DNA of 64,000 nt from Prevotella koreensis (GTDB taxonomy: Bacteria; Bacteroidota; Bacteroidia; Bacteroidales; Bacteroidaceae), in assembly GCF_003977605.1 (NCBI RefSeq), contig NZ_RYYU01000001.1, positions 1,050,039-1,114,038 on the forward strand, in the 5' to 3' direction. How positions within the stretch are numbered: position 1 is the stretch's first letter; every line of letters starts with the position of its first letter. Shown here in pieces: positions 16,274 to 25,227 of the stretch. The notes beneath the pieces are model-generated. The model worked only from the letters and a program-made list of their open reading frames with translations. It was not told the origin of the DNA and ran no database searches. Made by a program: the position numbers and the translations under genes.

Positions 16274-19045
16274 ATGAGAAGGAACACGTTGATTTTTATG
16301 TTGCTCGGTGCTTTCATATTCATGATGGCAGGTACCAACGTGAACATGCTCAAGGGCGTACAGATAAATACAGAGAATGACTCCACCGAAACAGACACAA
16401 CAAACGCCGACTCTCTACGGCTCGCTATAATGCAGCACAACAAAGTCATCGATGACTCCATTCGCCTTGACAGTATCAACCGAAGCAAGTCGAGTGGCAT
16501 AGATGCTCCTGTTACATATTCCGCAAAGGATTCTCTCGTGTATTATGACGCAACGCGCACGGCTCATCTTTACGGCTCTGCAAAGGTGAAGTATGAGAAC
16601 ATGGACTTGGCAAGTGAGCGCGTCTATATAAACATGGACAGCAACATTATACATGCCAACGGAGTGGCAGATACGCTGGGAAATCTGAATGGCAAACCTG
16701 TGTTCAAGATGGGTTCCGACGAATATGAAAGTGACGATATGGCGTTCAATTTCAAGACGCGAAAGGGTTTTGTCAACAATGTGTTTTCTGAACAGGAAGA
16801 TGGTTTCTTGAGAAGCGAACGCTCGAAACATGACTCCACCGGAGTGCTTTATCTCGAACACGGAAGATATACTACCTGCAACGAGGAACATCCGGATTTC
16901 TACATAGCCCTGTCAAGAGCAAAAGTGCGCCCGGGAAAAGATGTTGTCTTCGGCCCTGCATATCTTGTGGTATGCGATGTTCCACTGCCCCTTGCCATCC
17001 CCTACGGCTTCTTCCCATTCACGAAAAAATATTCCAGCGGATTCATAATGCCATCTTACGGCGATGAGAACGCGCGCGGTTTCTATCTGCGCGATGGTGG
17101 TTACTATTTTGCCATCAGCGACAAAATGGATTTGAAACTGCTCGGCGAGATTTACACCAAAGGTTCATGGGGAGTCAGTGCGGCATCAAACTACTACAAA
17201 CGATACAAATATAGCGGCTCGATATTAGTTAGTTACCAAGACACGAAGAACGGAGACAAGGGCATGCCCGACTTCGTTGAGCAAGAGAGTTTCAAGATAC
17301 AATGGAATCACAGGCAGGACAGTAAGGCCAATCCATTCAGCACATTGTCGGCAAGTGTGAATTTCGCCACCTCGAGTTACGAACGTAACAACCTCAACTC
17401 AATGTATAACCCGCAGAGCATGACACAGAGCACGCGAACCTCTTCGGTAAGTTGGAACACCACGTTCTCAAGCATAGGAATGTCGCTGAGCAGCACAATG
17501 AACCTCAACCAGAATATGCGCGACTCCACAATAGAACTTACACTGCCCGACCTTAACGTCTCAATCTCGCGCTTCTACCCATTCAAACGCAAGCACGCGG
17601 CGGGTAAGGAAAGATGGTATGAGAAGATTTCAATGAGTTATACCGGACAGATACGCAACTCTATTTCAACCAAAGAAAACCGTCTGCTACACTCCAACCT
17701 CATGCGGGATTGGCGCAACGGAATAAGTCATCGCATACCAATACAAGCGAGTTTCACGCTTTTCGATCATATCAATATCAACCCTTCGTTCAACTTCACC
17801 GACCGTATGTACACCAATAAGGTGATGCGTTCGTGGGACATAGCTAACCAAAGGGAGGTGACCGACACCATAAACGGTTTCAATAACCTGTATAACTGGA
17901 ATTTCAGTGTCAGCGCATCAACGAAACTATACGGTATGTATATCCCTTCGAGAAAAATCTTCGGAAACAAGATTGAGGCCGTACGCCACGTGCTGACTCC
18001 AACCGTAAGTTTCAACTATTCGCCCGATTTCAGTACAGAACGTTACGGTTATTATAAAACATATCAGAAGACAGATGCCGGCGGAAACGTATCGCTTGTG
18101 GAGTACACACCATACCAAAACGGTTTGTTCGGAGTGCCCGGCAAAGGAAAAACAGGAAGCATCGCCGTGACACTTGGCAACAATGTCGAAATGAAAGTGC
18201 GTTCTGACAACGACTCTACGGGTTTCAAGAAAATAAGCATCATAGACGACCTAAGCCTCAACATGTCGTACAACATGGCCGCAAAAGAGAAACCTTGGAG
18301 CGATCTCGGAATGAATGTACGACTGAAATGGTGGAAAAACTACACGTTCAACGTAAATGCACGCTTTGCAACCTACGCCTACGAACTTGATGCCAACGGC
18401 AATCCTTACGTTGGCAATCACACCGAATGGGGTTACGGCAGGTTCGGTCGTTTCCAAGGTATGTCGCAGAATTTCTCGTTTACTCTGACTCCGGAGAAAA
18501 TAAAGAAATGGTTCGGCGGAGGAAATGATGAGGAAGAGGAACCACAGGAAAACGATGAGGGTACAGACACCAACATCGAGAGCAACATTGACGATGACAT
18601 GGAACGCGGCAAGACCGGTGCAAGTAGGAAAAAGGCGGGCAAGGCTGCGACAGACGACGATGGTTACATGGCATTCTCTATGCCGTGGTCGCTCACCATA
18701 GGCTATGGCATCACGATGAGCGAAAATAAGGCAGGCAGGTTCAATACCAAGACCATGCGTTACCCATACAAATTCACACAGACGCTGAACCTTAGCGGAA
18801 ACGTGCGCATCAGCGACGGTTGGAACATAAGTTTCTCAAGCGGATACGACTTCGAGAATCACAAGATAAGCATGACAACGGCATCGCTATCACGCGACCT
18901 GCACTGTTTCAACATGTCGTGCTCAGTGGTACTCGCCCCATACGCCAGTTATAACTTCACGTTCAGGTGTAACGCCGCAACGCTCGCCGATGCGTTGAAG
19001 TACGACAAACGTTCGGGCTACTCCAATGCCGTGCAATGGTATTAA
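16274..19045 (+). CDS. lptD: LPS-assembly protein LptD-like outer-membrane protein
   Basis: 923 aa. N-terminal hydrophobic export segment (about 5-20), then an OstA/LptA-like periplasmic beta-jellyroll region (about 85-220, with LYGSAKVKYENMDLASERVY), then a long C-terminal beta-barrel with the LptD landmark AIPYGFFPFTKKYSSGFIMP and many alternating aromatic strands. Bacteroidetes LptD proteins are of this length. LptD inserts LPS into the outer leaflet. An acidic low-complexity insert (EEEEPQENDEGTDTN, about residues 755-770) sits in a late loop and is not typical of proteobacterial LptD. The window holds no lptE. Confidence 0.85.
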   Translation: MRRNTLIFMLLGAFIFMMAGTNVNMLKGVQINTENDSTETDTTNADSLRLAIMQHNKVIDDSIRLDSINRSKSSGIDAPVTYSAKDSLVYYDATRTAHLYGSAKVKYENMDLASERVYINMDSNIIHANGVADTLGNLNGKPVFKMGSDEYESDDMAFNFKTRKGFVNNVFSEQEDGFLRSERSKHDSTGVLYLEHGRYTTCNEEHPDFYIALSRAKVRPGKDVVFGPAYLVVCDVPLPLAIPYGFFPFTKKYSSGFIMPSYGDENARGFYLRDGGYYFAISDKMDLKLLGEIYTKGSWGVSAASNYYKRYKYSGSILVSYQDTKNGDKGMPDFVEQESFKIQWNHRQDSKANPFSTLSASVNFATSSYERNNLNSMYNPQSMTQSTRTSSVSWNTTFSSIGMSLSSTMNLNQNMRDSTIELTLPDLNVSISRFYPFKRKHAAGKERWYEKISMSYTGQIRNSISTKENRLLHSNLMRDWRNGISHRIPIQASFTLFDHININPSFNFTDRMYTNKVMRSWDIANQREVTDTINGFNNLYNWNFSVSASTKLYGMYIPSRKIFGNKIEAVRHVLTPTVSFNYSPDFSTERYGYYKTYQKTDAGGNVSLVEYTPYQNGLFGVPGKGKTGSIAVTLGNNVEMKVRSDNDSTGFKKISIIDDLSLNMSYNMAAKEKPWSDLGMNVRLKWWKNYTFNVNARFATYAYELDANGNPYVGNHTEWGYGRFGRFQGMSQNFSFTLTPEKIKKWFGGGNDEEEEPQENDEGTDTNIESNIDDDMERGKTGASRKKAGKAATDDDGYMAFSMPWSLTIGYGITMSENKAGRFNTKTMRYPYKFTQTLNLSGNVRISDGWNISFSSGYDFENHKISMTTASLSRDLHCFNMSCSVVLAPYASYNFTFRCNAATLADALKYDKRSGYSNAVQWY

Positions 19046-19110
19046 CAGAAAGAACACATTCAACGAACTTAAAAAGAATAATCCTAAACTACCAATAAAA
19101 ATATAATAAT

Positions 19111-19869
19111 ATGGAAACATTAACCAGCGACAGCATAGTCATCATTCCTACTTACAACGAGAAGGAGAATATAGAAAAGATTATCAGGGCGGTTTTCGGC
19201 CTCGAAAAAGTGTTCCATATCCTTGTCATAGATGACGGTTCGCCCGACGGAACGGCAGGCATAGTCCATTCAATGATTGACAAAGAGTTCTCTGACAGGC
19301 TCTTCATTCTCGAACGCTCAGGCAAACTCGGATTGGGAACAGCCTATATCATGGGATTCAAATGGGCACTCGAGCACGGCTACGACTACATTTTCGAAAT
19401 GGATGCCGACTTCAGTCACGACCCGAAAGACCTGCCACGCCTATACAGTGCATGTGCCGACGAGGGCTACGACCTCGCCATCGGCTCACGCTATGTCAGC
19501 GGTGTGAATGTTGTTAACTGGCCCATCGGTCGCGTACTGATGAGTTATTTCGCGTCAAAATATGTGCGCATCGTCACCGGTTTCAGTGTACACGATACCA
19601 CCGCCGGCTTCAAGTGCTACAAGCGTCGCGTGCTTGAGACTATCGAACTCGACAAGATACGGTTCAAGGGTTACGGCTTCCAGATAGAAATGAAGTACAC
19701 CGCCCACAAAATCGGATTCCGCATCAAAGAGGTTCCGGTAATCTTCGTGAACCGCAGAGAGGGTGTTTCAAAGATGAGCGGGGGCATCTTCGGCGAGGCC
19801 TTCTTCGGTGTTATGAGGCTGAGACTTGACGGTTGGACAAGAAAATACCCACCAATGCCAAAGAATTGA
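19111..19869 (+). CDS. Polyprenol-phosphate mannosyl/glycosyltransferase (GT2)
   Basis: 252 aa, no C-terminal membrane helices. GT2 motifs: IIPTYNEKENI near 11-21, VIDDGSPDGT near 39-48, EMDADFSHDP near 93-102 (metal-binding DAD), and the DPM1-type YGFQIEMKY and VNRREGVSKMS segments. Resembles dolichyl-phosphate-mannose synthase: transfer of a sugar from a GDP- or UDP-sugar to a polyprenyl phosphate at the cytosolic membrane face. Sugar identity not deducible. The acyltransferase gene begins 19 bp later, suggesting an envelope-lipid operon. Confidence 0.85.
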   Translation: METLTSDSIVIIPTYNEKENIEKIIRAVFGLEKVFHILVIDDGSPDGTAGIVHSMIDKEFSDRLFILERSGKLGLGTAYIMGFKWALEHGYDYIFEMDADFSHDPKDLPRLYSACADEGYDLAIGSRYVSGVNVVNWPIGRVLMSYFASKYVRIVTGFSVHDTTAGFKCYKRRVLETIELDKIRFKGYGFQIEMKYTAHKIGFRIKEVPVIFVNRREGVSKMSGGIFGEAFFGVMRLRLDGWTRKYPPMPKN

Positions 19870-19888
19870 AACATAGGAGGACAACGAT

Positions 19889-20650
19889 ATGCTACACATA
19901 TTATACTGCATATATCAGATTTTCGTTTTCATACCTCTGTTGATTATCTCCACAATCGTCACTGCTCTCATTGTTAGCATTGGAACGATGATTGGCAATG
20001 CCGAATTTTGGGGCTACTATCCGGGCAAGTGGTGGGGAAGGTTTGTCCTATGGACACTGTTGATTCCTGTAAAAGTGGAGGGACGCGAAAACCTTAAAAA
20101 AGGTCAGAGTTATGTCTTCGTATCTAATCATCAAGGCTCGTTCGACATATTCCTCATCTTTGGTCATCTGTGCCGTAAGTTCAAATGGATGATGAAGCAA
20201 CAGTTGAAGAAAATACCATTCGTGGGCTATGCCTGCGAAAAGAGCAACCAGATTTTCGTTGACAAACGCGGACCGAGCAAGATAAAGCAGACCTACGACA
20301 AGGCTCGCGACATATTGCGCCACGGCACAAGCGTGGTGGTATTTCCGGAGGGAGCACGCACGTTCACCGGTCACATGGGCAAATTCCGACGCGGCGCATT
20401 CATGCTTGCCGACGAGTTGGGACTCCCCGTGGTTCCGATTACCATAAACGGTTCGTTCGACATCATGCCACGCACCAAGTCCCGGTCCTTCGTTCACTGG
20501 CATCGCATGTCACTAACAATCCACAAACCGATAGAACCGATAGGTCGCGGAGCCGACAATACCAACAACTCAATGGAAAAGAGTTACTCCGCAATAATGT
20601 CCGCACTCGTGCCGGAATATCAAGGATACGTAGAAAATCCCGACCAATAA
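19889..20650 (+). CDS. plsC: 1-acyl-glycerol-3-phosphate acyltransferase (PlsC family)
   Basis: 253 aa. An N-terminal membrane helix (about 3-30) is followed by the acyltransferase motifs VSNHQGSFD (catalytic HxxxxD near 80-86), FVDKRGPSK and VVFPEGART (near 148-156), and PVVPITINGSFDIMP. Transfers an acyl chain to lysophosphatidic acid to give phosphatidic acid. Co-directional with and close to the glycosyltransferase. A terminator and 22-bp array B follow. Confidence 0.88.
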   Translation: MLHILYCIYQIFVFIPLLIISTIVTALIVSIGTMIGNAEFWGYYPGKWWGRFVLWTLLIPVKVEGRENLKKGQSYVFVSNHQGSFDIFLIFGHLCRKFKWMMKQQLKKIPFVGYACEKSNQIFVDKRGPSKIKQTYDKARDILRHGTSVVVFPEGARTFTGHMGKFRRGAFMLADELGLPVVPITINGSFDIMPRTKSRSFVHWHRMSLTIHKPIEPIGRGADNTNNSMEKSYSAIMSALVPEYQGYVENPDQ

Positions 20651-20654
20651 ATAC

Positions 20655-20712
20655 AACTCGGTAATGAGAAACACTCCAAAGAAATGCTTATCATTACCGA
20701 GTTTATTTTTTT
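20655..20712 (+). terminator. Terminator hairpin after plsC
   Basis: AACTCGGTAATGA (20655-20667) pairs perfectly with TCATTACCGAGTT (20691-20703), followed by a T-rich run. It lies directly before repeat array B. Confidence 0.8.
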
Positions 20713-20714
20713 AT

Positions 20715-20802
20715 TCAGACCAATATGGGCGAAATTACTAAGCAAATTGGCCGATTTTGCAAACCAATTTCGCCCAAATTGATTTTCAATTTCGCCCAAA
20801 TT
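20715..20802. repeat. 22-bp repeat array B (4 units)
   Basis: Units 20715-20736, 20737-20758, 20759-20780 and 20781-20802, in the same 22-bp register as array A. Core orientation R, R (degenerate, TTGGCCGA), F, F. It fills the space between the plsC terminator and the end of the convergent AraC-type gene (stop at 20811), so it lies between two 3' ends. Confidence 0.9.
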
Positions 20803-20810
20803 GCGCCCCA

Positions 20811-22019
20811 TCAGACGTGCTCTGTATCATTCGCCGACACCGTTTTCTTGCACTGTTTCTTCCAAGCAAGCGGAGTAATGCCAACCATTCTTTTGAACAC
20901 TCTGTAAAAAGAACTTTCGCTTGAAAAACCGGATTGCTCCCAAATTTCCGACAACGTAAGTGTATCACCGAAATCTTTAATGAGAATTTGTGCATGACTT
21001 AAGCGGTACATGTTGATGAAATCGGAAAAGGAAAGATTCAACTCGTTGTTGATGTAATTTGAAATATACGAACGGTTGACACCAAGATGGGAAACGAAGT
21101 CAGACAGCGACAAGTCATGTTGTTTGAAGATTTCCTGATTTTCCATCAGTTCAAAGATTTGGACTTTTAACAATTCCTTTGTGTCCTCTGCCAATTTCAC
21201 CTTATTATTCTGCTTCCTCTTCCTTTCTATCTCATCCGCTTCACGGAGTTCACGATAGAAGTCGGCAGCGGTAAATCTCTGCTTGTAACCGACAAATCCC
21301 ACGGAGAAAAGCAATATACTGAACAGAACGGAAGGAATGCAAATCATCCACCATTCCTTTATAAAAAACTCACGGCCGAGGAAATTGGCCGTCACTGACA
21401 CACAGGCATATACTAACAACGTTATCAGCAACACCCTTACAGGCCACAATGTCTTATTCTCCGTGTCGGCATAGAAATTACGGATACTATCGTCAAAGCG
21501 TTTCAGTTTCTTATAACCGAAATAACACACCGGAATGATTTGCACCACATAAAGCAATTTCATCACATACACCCTGTATATCTGTGCATTGACCACCCAT
21601 GACAAATCATGGCCGTGCGACTCGTGTGTATAAAACTCATGCACGACAAAACAGCAACGCGTTTCTTCATCCATTAGAAGATAGAGCACCATTGCCACCA
21701 AAGCCACTATCAGCGATGGCAGCAAAACCCAAAAACGACGCAACGTACACGGCTTTTCATCCGTAAGATTTGAAATGTAAAGATAGTAAAGAGGATAGCC
21801 GGACAAAGTACAAAATGAATAGACAGCCTCAACGTGCGCAAACAAAGAGTATTTATGGTTGAAATAAATGGCATGGGCAATGTATAGGAGTACGCACAGA
21901 AAGAAAAACAATACGAGTAATCTTTGTGCAGAATCGGCTTTTCTGTATCTTGCAGCAAAAGCAACAAACCAACCCAAACTTACCGACAATGGCAATACTG
22001 AGAAAAAGATATTAATCAT
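20811..22019 (-). CDS. Membrane-anchored AraC-family transcriptional regulator
   Basis: 402 aa. About seven hydrophobic helices fill residues 1-245 (PLSVSLGWFVAF, LLVLFFFLCVLLYIAHAI and later VLLITLLVYACVSVTANFLG). A charged linker (EIERKRKQNNK) follows, then an AraC/XylS double helix-turn-helix at about 300-395 (LSLSDFVSHLGVNRSYISNY and IWEQSGFSSESSFYRVFKR). This 7TM-AraC architecture is frequent in Bacteroidetes and is thought to sense a membrane or periplasmic signal. The target is unknown; the divergent outer-membrane gene at 22414 with direct repeats in its upstream region is a candidate. Confidence 0.88.
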   Translation of the reverse strand: MINIFFSVLPLSVSLGWFVAFAARYRKADSAQRLLVLFFFLCVLLYIAHAIYFNHKYSLFAHVEAVYSFCTLSGYPLYYLYISNLTDEKPCTLRRFWVLLPSLIVALVAMVLYLLMDEETRCCFVVHEFYTHESHGHDLSWVVNAQIYRVYVMKLLYVVQIIPVCYFGYKKLKRFDDSIRNFYADTENKTLWPVRVLLITLLVYACVSVTANFLGREFFIKEWWMICIPSVLFSILLFSVGFVGYKQRFTAADFYRELREADEIERKRKQNNKVKLAEDTKELLKVQIFELMENQEIFKQHDLSLSDFVSHLGVNRSYISNYINNELNLSFSDFINMYRLSHAQILIKDFGDTLTLSEIWEQSGFSSESSFYRVFKRMVGITPLAWKKQCKKTVSANDTEHV

Positions 22020-22413
22020 GAGTCAAGTTCTTCTTAAGGTATTTTTGCAATCTATTGCAAAGATAATCATTTTTTTGAAAAGCCTGCTAAAATGTAATTA
22101 AAAAAATATCTGCCGTAAAATATTTTCTTTTTAACATAATAAAAAGAATAGTAAACGTACGATTATTTATCATTGCCAATGTCCTTACAAAAGACTTAAA
22201 AACGCTTATAAAACAAGCATTTTTTACGATTTGAGAGTCGAAATTTACGATTTAAGAGTAATGATGCACGTAACACGTCTTCTTAATCTTTTTTAACACT
22301 AAAAACTTGACTTGCTTTTTGTTTTTTTACAACTTTGTGATAACAAACACAGTTTTGAATAATAAACTATATTTTATTTTACTTTAATTTATTAACATTA
22401 AAAAACAGTACTT
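22020..22413. other. Divergent intergenic region, AT-rich
   Basis: 394 bp between the AraC-type gene and the beta-barrel gene. It contains the direct repeats at 22223-22259 and a probable plus-strand promoter near 22329 (TACAACTTTG, roughly TAnnTTTG with one deviation). No ORF or RNA gene is recognised. Confidence 0.5.
22223..22259 (+). repeat. Two 16-bp direct repeats at 21-bp period
   Basis: TTTACGATTTGAGAGT (22223-22238) and TTTACGATTTAAGAGT (22244-22259) differ at one base and are spaced by two helical turns, about 90 bp before the predicted promoter of the beta-barrel gene. This is a typical arrangement for a dimeric activator site. The cognate regulator is unknown. Confidence 0.6.
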
Positions 22414-23088
22414 ATGAAAAAGTTAGTAGTTATTTTAGCAATGGTCGTTTTGGGTGTAACCCAAGGTCATGCACAGTTTTATGCGGGTGGTTCTTTTGGT
22501 TTTACCAGTAGTAAATTATCTTTTGGAAAAGGCACAGACGGACAAAGTGGCTCTTCATTCAAAATCCTTCCGGAGGTTGGTTATCAGTATAGTGAGAACC
22601 TCGCTTTCGGTGTAAGCACAGGCTACATCAAAGGTTATGCCGCTTTCGGCTCTATCGATGTGACCGATTTCAAGGCTTTTGCAAATGCCATAATAAGCAC
22701 GGCATCAGATATAGGTGCGGACGATGACAAGTTGAACATCAAGTGCTTTCGCTTTGCCCCTTATGCTCGTTATACCGTTTACAGGAACGGAGGTTTTGAA
22801 GTGTTCGTTGACGGAGTTATTGGCCTGAACGCAATAACCGGCGGCCAGAATATTAAGAGCACGGGTGGGACAGAAATAAGCAACGAAGACTATGACGTAA
22901 CGGCTCTGGAATTCGGTGTAAAACCCGGTTTTGCATTCAGTGTAAGCAAAAACGTAAAACTTCTTGCGAAAGTCGGTTCGTTCGGATACCAGCACCTGTC
23001 TGTAAAAGACCACGATATTTCTCTCTCTCGTTTCGGTCTTGATGTAGATGGCAACAACATGCTTTTGGGTGCGGTAGTTTATTTCTAA
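22414..23088 (+). CDS. Outer-membrane beta-barrel protein (OmpA/OmpW-like porin fold)
   Basis: 224 aa with a signal peptide (MKKLVVILAMVVLGVTQGHAQ). The mature part is alternating amphipathic strands (FYAGGSFGFTSSKLSF, NLAFGVSTGYIKGYAAF, FAPYARYTVYRNGGFEVFVD) ending in a terminal aromatic strand LLGAVVYF, typical of 8-stranded outer-membrane barrels. No specific substrate. Monocistronic: terminator at 23111. Two direct repeats upstream suggest regulation. Confidence 0.8.
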   Translation: MKKLVVILAMVVLGVTQGHAQFYAGGSFGFTSSKLSFGKGTDGQSGSSFKILPEVGYQYSENLAFGVSTGYIKGYAAFGSIDVTDFKAFANAIISTASDIGADDDKLNIKCFRFAPYARYTVYRNGGFEVFVDGVIGLNAITGGQNIKSTGGTEISNEDYDVTALEFGVKPGFAFSVSKNVKLLAKVGSFGYQHLSVKDHDISLSRFGLDVDGNNMLLGAVVYF

Positions 23089-23110
23089 ACCCTTTACCCC
23101 ATAAACAAAG

Positions 23111-23165
23111 AAAGGTCTGTTTCTTCCCTAAAGGAAAGACTTGGGGAAGACAGATCTTTATTTTT
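23111..23165 (+). terminator. Terminator hairpin
   Basis: AAAGGTCTGTTTCTTCCC (23111-23128) pairs with GGGGAAGACAGATCTTT (23143-23159) with a small bulge, then a T-rich tail. Confidence 0.75.
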
Positions 23166-23244
23166 CAATAAAGTTGGATACACCATATAGAATTTATCTA
23201 TAATTATATATATATTTCAAACATATAAATATATACACGTCCTC

Positions 23245-24000
23245 ATGAAAGCAAAAGTCCTCATCCTGTCAATACTCGCATTGTGCTCTACCCTATCTGC
23301 ACATGCACAGTCGCTTTCTGCCTATCAGATAATAGAGAAAGCACACAAGAACCGTGACCTGCAATCATTCAGAAGCGAAGGCAGGATGACAATTTTGCGC
23401 CCCACTTGGAAAAGAGTTGTAGGTGTGAAGACTTGGGTCAAGACACGAGACATGACATTGGTGCTGATTACTGCTCCAGCAAAGGAAAAGGGACAGGCTT
23501 TTCTGAAAAGGGGGAATAACCTATGGAATTGGCAACCTTCAATCGGACGCACCATAAAGATTGCAGCATCGGCTTCCAACCAATCGTGGATGGGAGGTGA
23601 TTTTACGACAGACGAAATACTGCGATATGTTTCTTTCATTGATGATTTCACACACAAACTATTGGGAAAAGAGACGTTTGATGGTGAGAATTGCTACAAA
23701 GTGCAACTCACACCCAAACCGAACAATGCCGTGGTATGGGGCAAAATAATATCATGGATAAGTGTGAAAGACTTTGTGGAAAGAAGAATAGAATATTATG
23801 ATGAGAACGGAAAACTAATTAGAACTTGCAGGATGAGCAACGTGAAGACATTCAACGGACAGAATGTTCCGATGCTAATCGAAATCACGCCTGCCAACAA
23901 GAAAGGACACAAAACCATTCTTGAAATAACCGACCACACCCCTGTCGCATCCCTGCAAGAGAGTTTCTTTTCACTACAAAACATCAAACGACTGCATTAA
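23245..24000 (+). CDS. LolA-like outer-membrane lipoprotein-sorting protein
   Basis: 251 aa with a signal peptide (MKAKVLILSILALCSTLSAHAQ). The body matches the LolA_like/outer-membrane lipoprotein-sorting family: FRSEGRMTI, an AFLKRGNNLWNWQPSIGRTIK segment, a SWMGGDFTTDEIL motif and repeated beta strands. Proteins of this fold bind lipids or acyl chains in the periplasm. First gene of a tight cluster with two FtsX-type permeases, an ATPase and a beta-barrel; its stop overlaps the next start (TAATG). Likely carrier of the cluster's substrate. Confidence 0.8.
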   Translation: MKAKVLILSILALCSTLSAHAQSLSAYQIIEKAHKNRDLQSFRSEGRMTILRPTWKRVVGVKTWVKTRDMTLVLITAPAKEKGQAFLKRGNNLWNWQPSIGRTIKIAASASNQSWMGGDFTTDEILRYVSFIDDFTHKLLGKETFDGENCYKVQLTPKPNNAVVWGKIISWISVKDFVERRIEYYDENGKLIRTCRMSNVKTFNGQNVPMLIEITPANKKGHKTILEITDHTPVASLQESFFSLQNIKRLH

Positions 24001-25223
24001 TGCTGAAACTGGCTTGGCTGAACATAAACAGAAACAGACACCGAACACTGATTACGATGATTTCGGTGTTCATCGCCGTGTTCTTCTGTATAATGCTTAA
24101 TTCCGTCCATAAAGGAATATGGGACTCGTCAATCAACAGCATGCTGAAAATGACCGGTGGGCATGTGGAAATTCACAAAAAGGAATTTGTGCAAAGCAAG
24201 TCTATCGATGACATCATGACTGTGGAACAGAGCACCTTTGATTCTATTTCCGCCATACCACATGTGCAAGGAGTGTTGCCTTGTCTTGAGTCGTTTGTAC
24301 TTATTTCTCACTCATCGGGAAGCACGAGCAAGGGTGTTGCATTGGTGGGCGTAGATCCGGAAGCAGAGAAACAACGTCTTGGATTAGTAACAAAAGTAAT
24401 TGAAGGAAAAGGGCTTGCAGAAGCAAACGGTGGTATCCTGATTGGCAAGAATCTCAGCGAACAACTGAAAATTGGAGTGGGCGATAGTGTTATCATAATA
24501 GGCAAAGGCTATCATGGGACGAGCGCAGTAGGCATGCTCCCTATCTTGGGAATACAGGAAATACCTGTTGCCAATATAGACAAGACCACCGTTTTCACCA
24601 CTTTGGAAACAGCACAGGAGTTGTTCGGAGCATACAAAGGATACAGCAGCATCTATATAATGGCAGACCAAACGGACAAGGTGGACGACATAAAACGCAA
24701 TATTGGCAACATACTCCCGACTGACGAACATGACGTGAGCGACTGGAAAACCAGGCTCGGCGACCTTATGGAGTATTCCGACCTGACAGAAGCACTCGGA
24801 TATGTGGTAAAGTTCTTCCTCTATCTGATTGTCGGTTCAAACATATTGGGAACTGTTATCATGCAGACAAACGAGAGAAGACAAGAGTTCACGATGATGA
24901 TTGCTCTTGGAATTTCCCGGAAACGATTGTGCCTGTCGTTCTTCTACGAACTGATGATTATTGTCACAAGCGGTATTTTGGCTGCTTCGGTCATAGGTTT
25001 TGCCATTGCTTACTATTTCAACGGACATCCGATAACACTATTGGGGAAGAGTGCAGAGATATTGCTGAAATACGGTATCTGCCCCCAAATCACTTTGGCT
25101 ATCAGCAAAGAACTCTTCATTAATCAAATACTCATAGTGCTTTGCATCTGCATGGCGATTATAATGTATCCCATATCAGTAATCAGGCATCTAAGAGTTG
25201 ATATGTGCCAAAATAAACTTTAA
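24000..25223 (+). CDS. ABC transporter permease (FtsX/LolC-LolE type)
   Basis: 407 aa. Topology of MacB/LolE permeases: one N-terminal helix (about 16-34), a large periplasmic domain (about 40-265), then three C-terminal helices with the FtsX core (LYLIVGSNILGTVIMQTNERRQEF, MMIALGISRKRL). Overlaps the LolA-like gene by one base and precedes the second permease by 4 bp. Probably forms a heterodimer with it. Such transporters extract lipids or lipoproteins from the inner membrane rather than importing solutes. Confidence 0.88.
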   Translation: MLKLAWLNINRNRHRTLITMISVFIAVFFCIMLNSVHKGIWDSSINSMLKMTGGHVEIHKKEFVQSKSIDDIMTVEQSTFDSISAIPHVQGVLPCLESFVLISHSSGSTSKGVALVGVDPEAEKQRLGLVTKVIEGKGLAEANGGILIGKNLSEQLKIGVGDSVIIIGKGYHGTSAVGMLPILGIQEIPVANIDKTTVFTTLETAQELFGAYKGYSSIYIMADQTDKVDDIKRNIGNILPTDEHDVSDWKTRLGDLMEYSDLTEALGYVVKFFLYLIVGSNILGTVIMQTNERRQEFTMMIALGISRKRLCLSFFYELMIIVTSGILAASVIGFAIAYYFNGHPITLLGKSAEILLKYGICPQITLAISKELFINQILIVLCICMAIIMYPISVIRHLRVDMCQNKL

Positions 25224-25227
25224 AGAA

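Noticed and set aside
20725-20907. Small ORFs across repeat arrays (PISPK, FAHFA-like peptides)
   Set aside because: They are translations of the 22-bp repeat and run into neighbouring genes.
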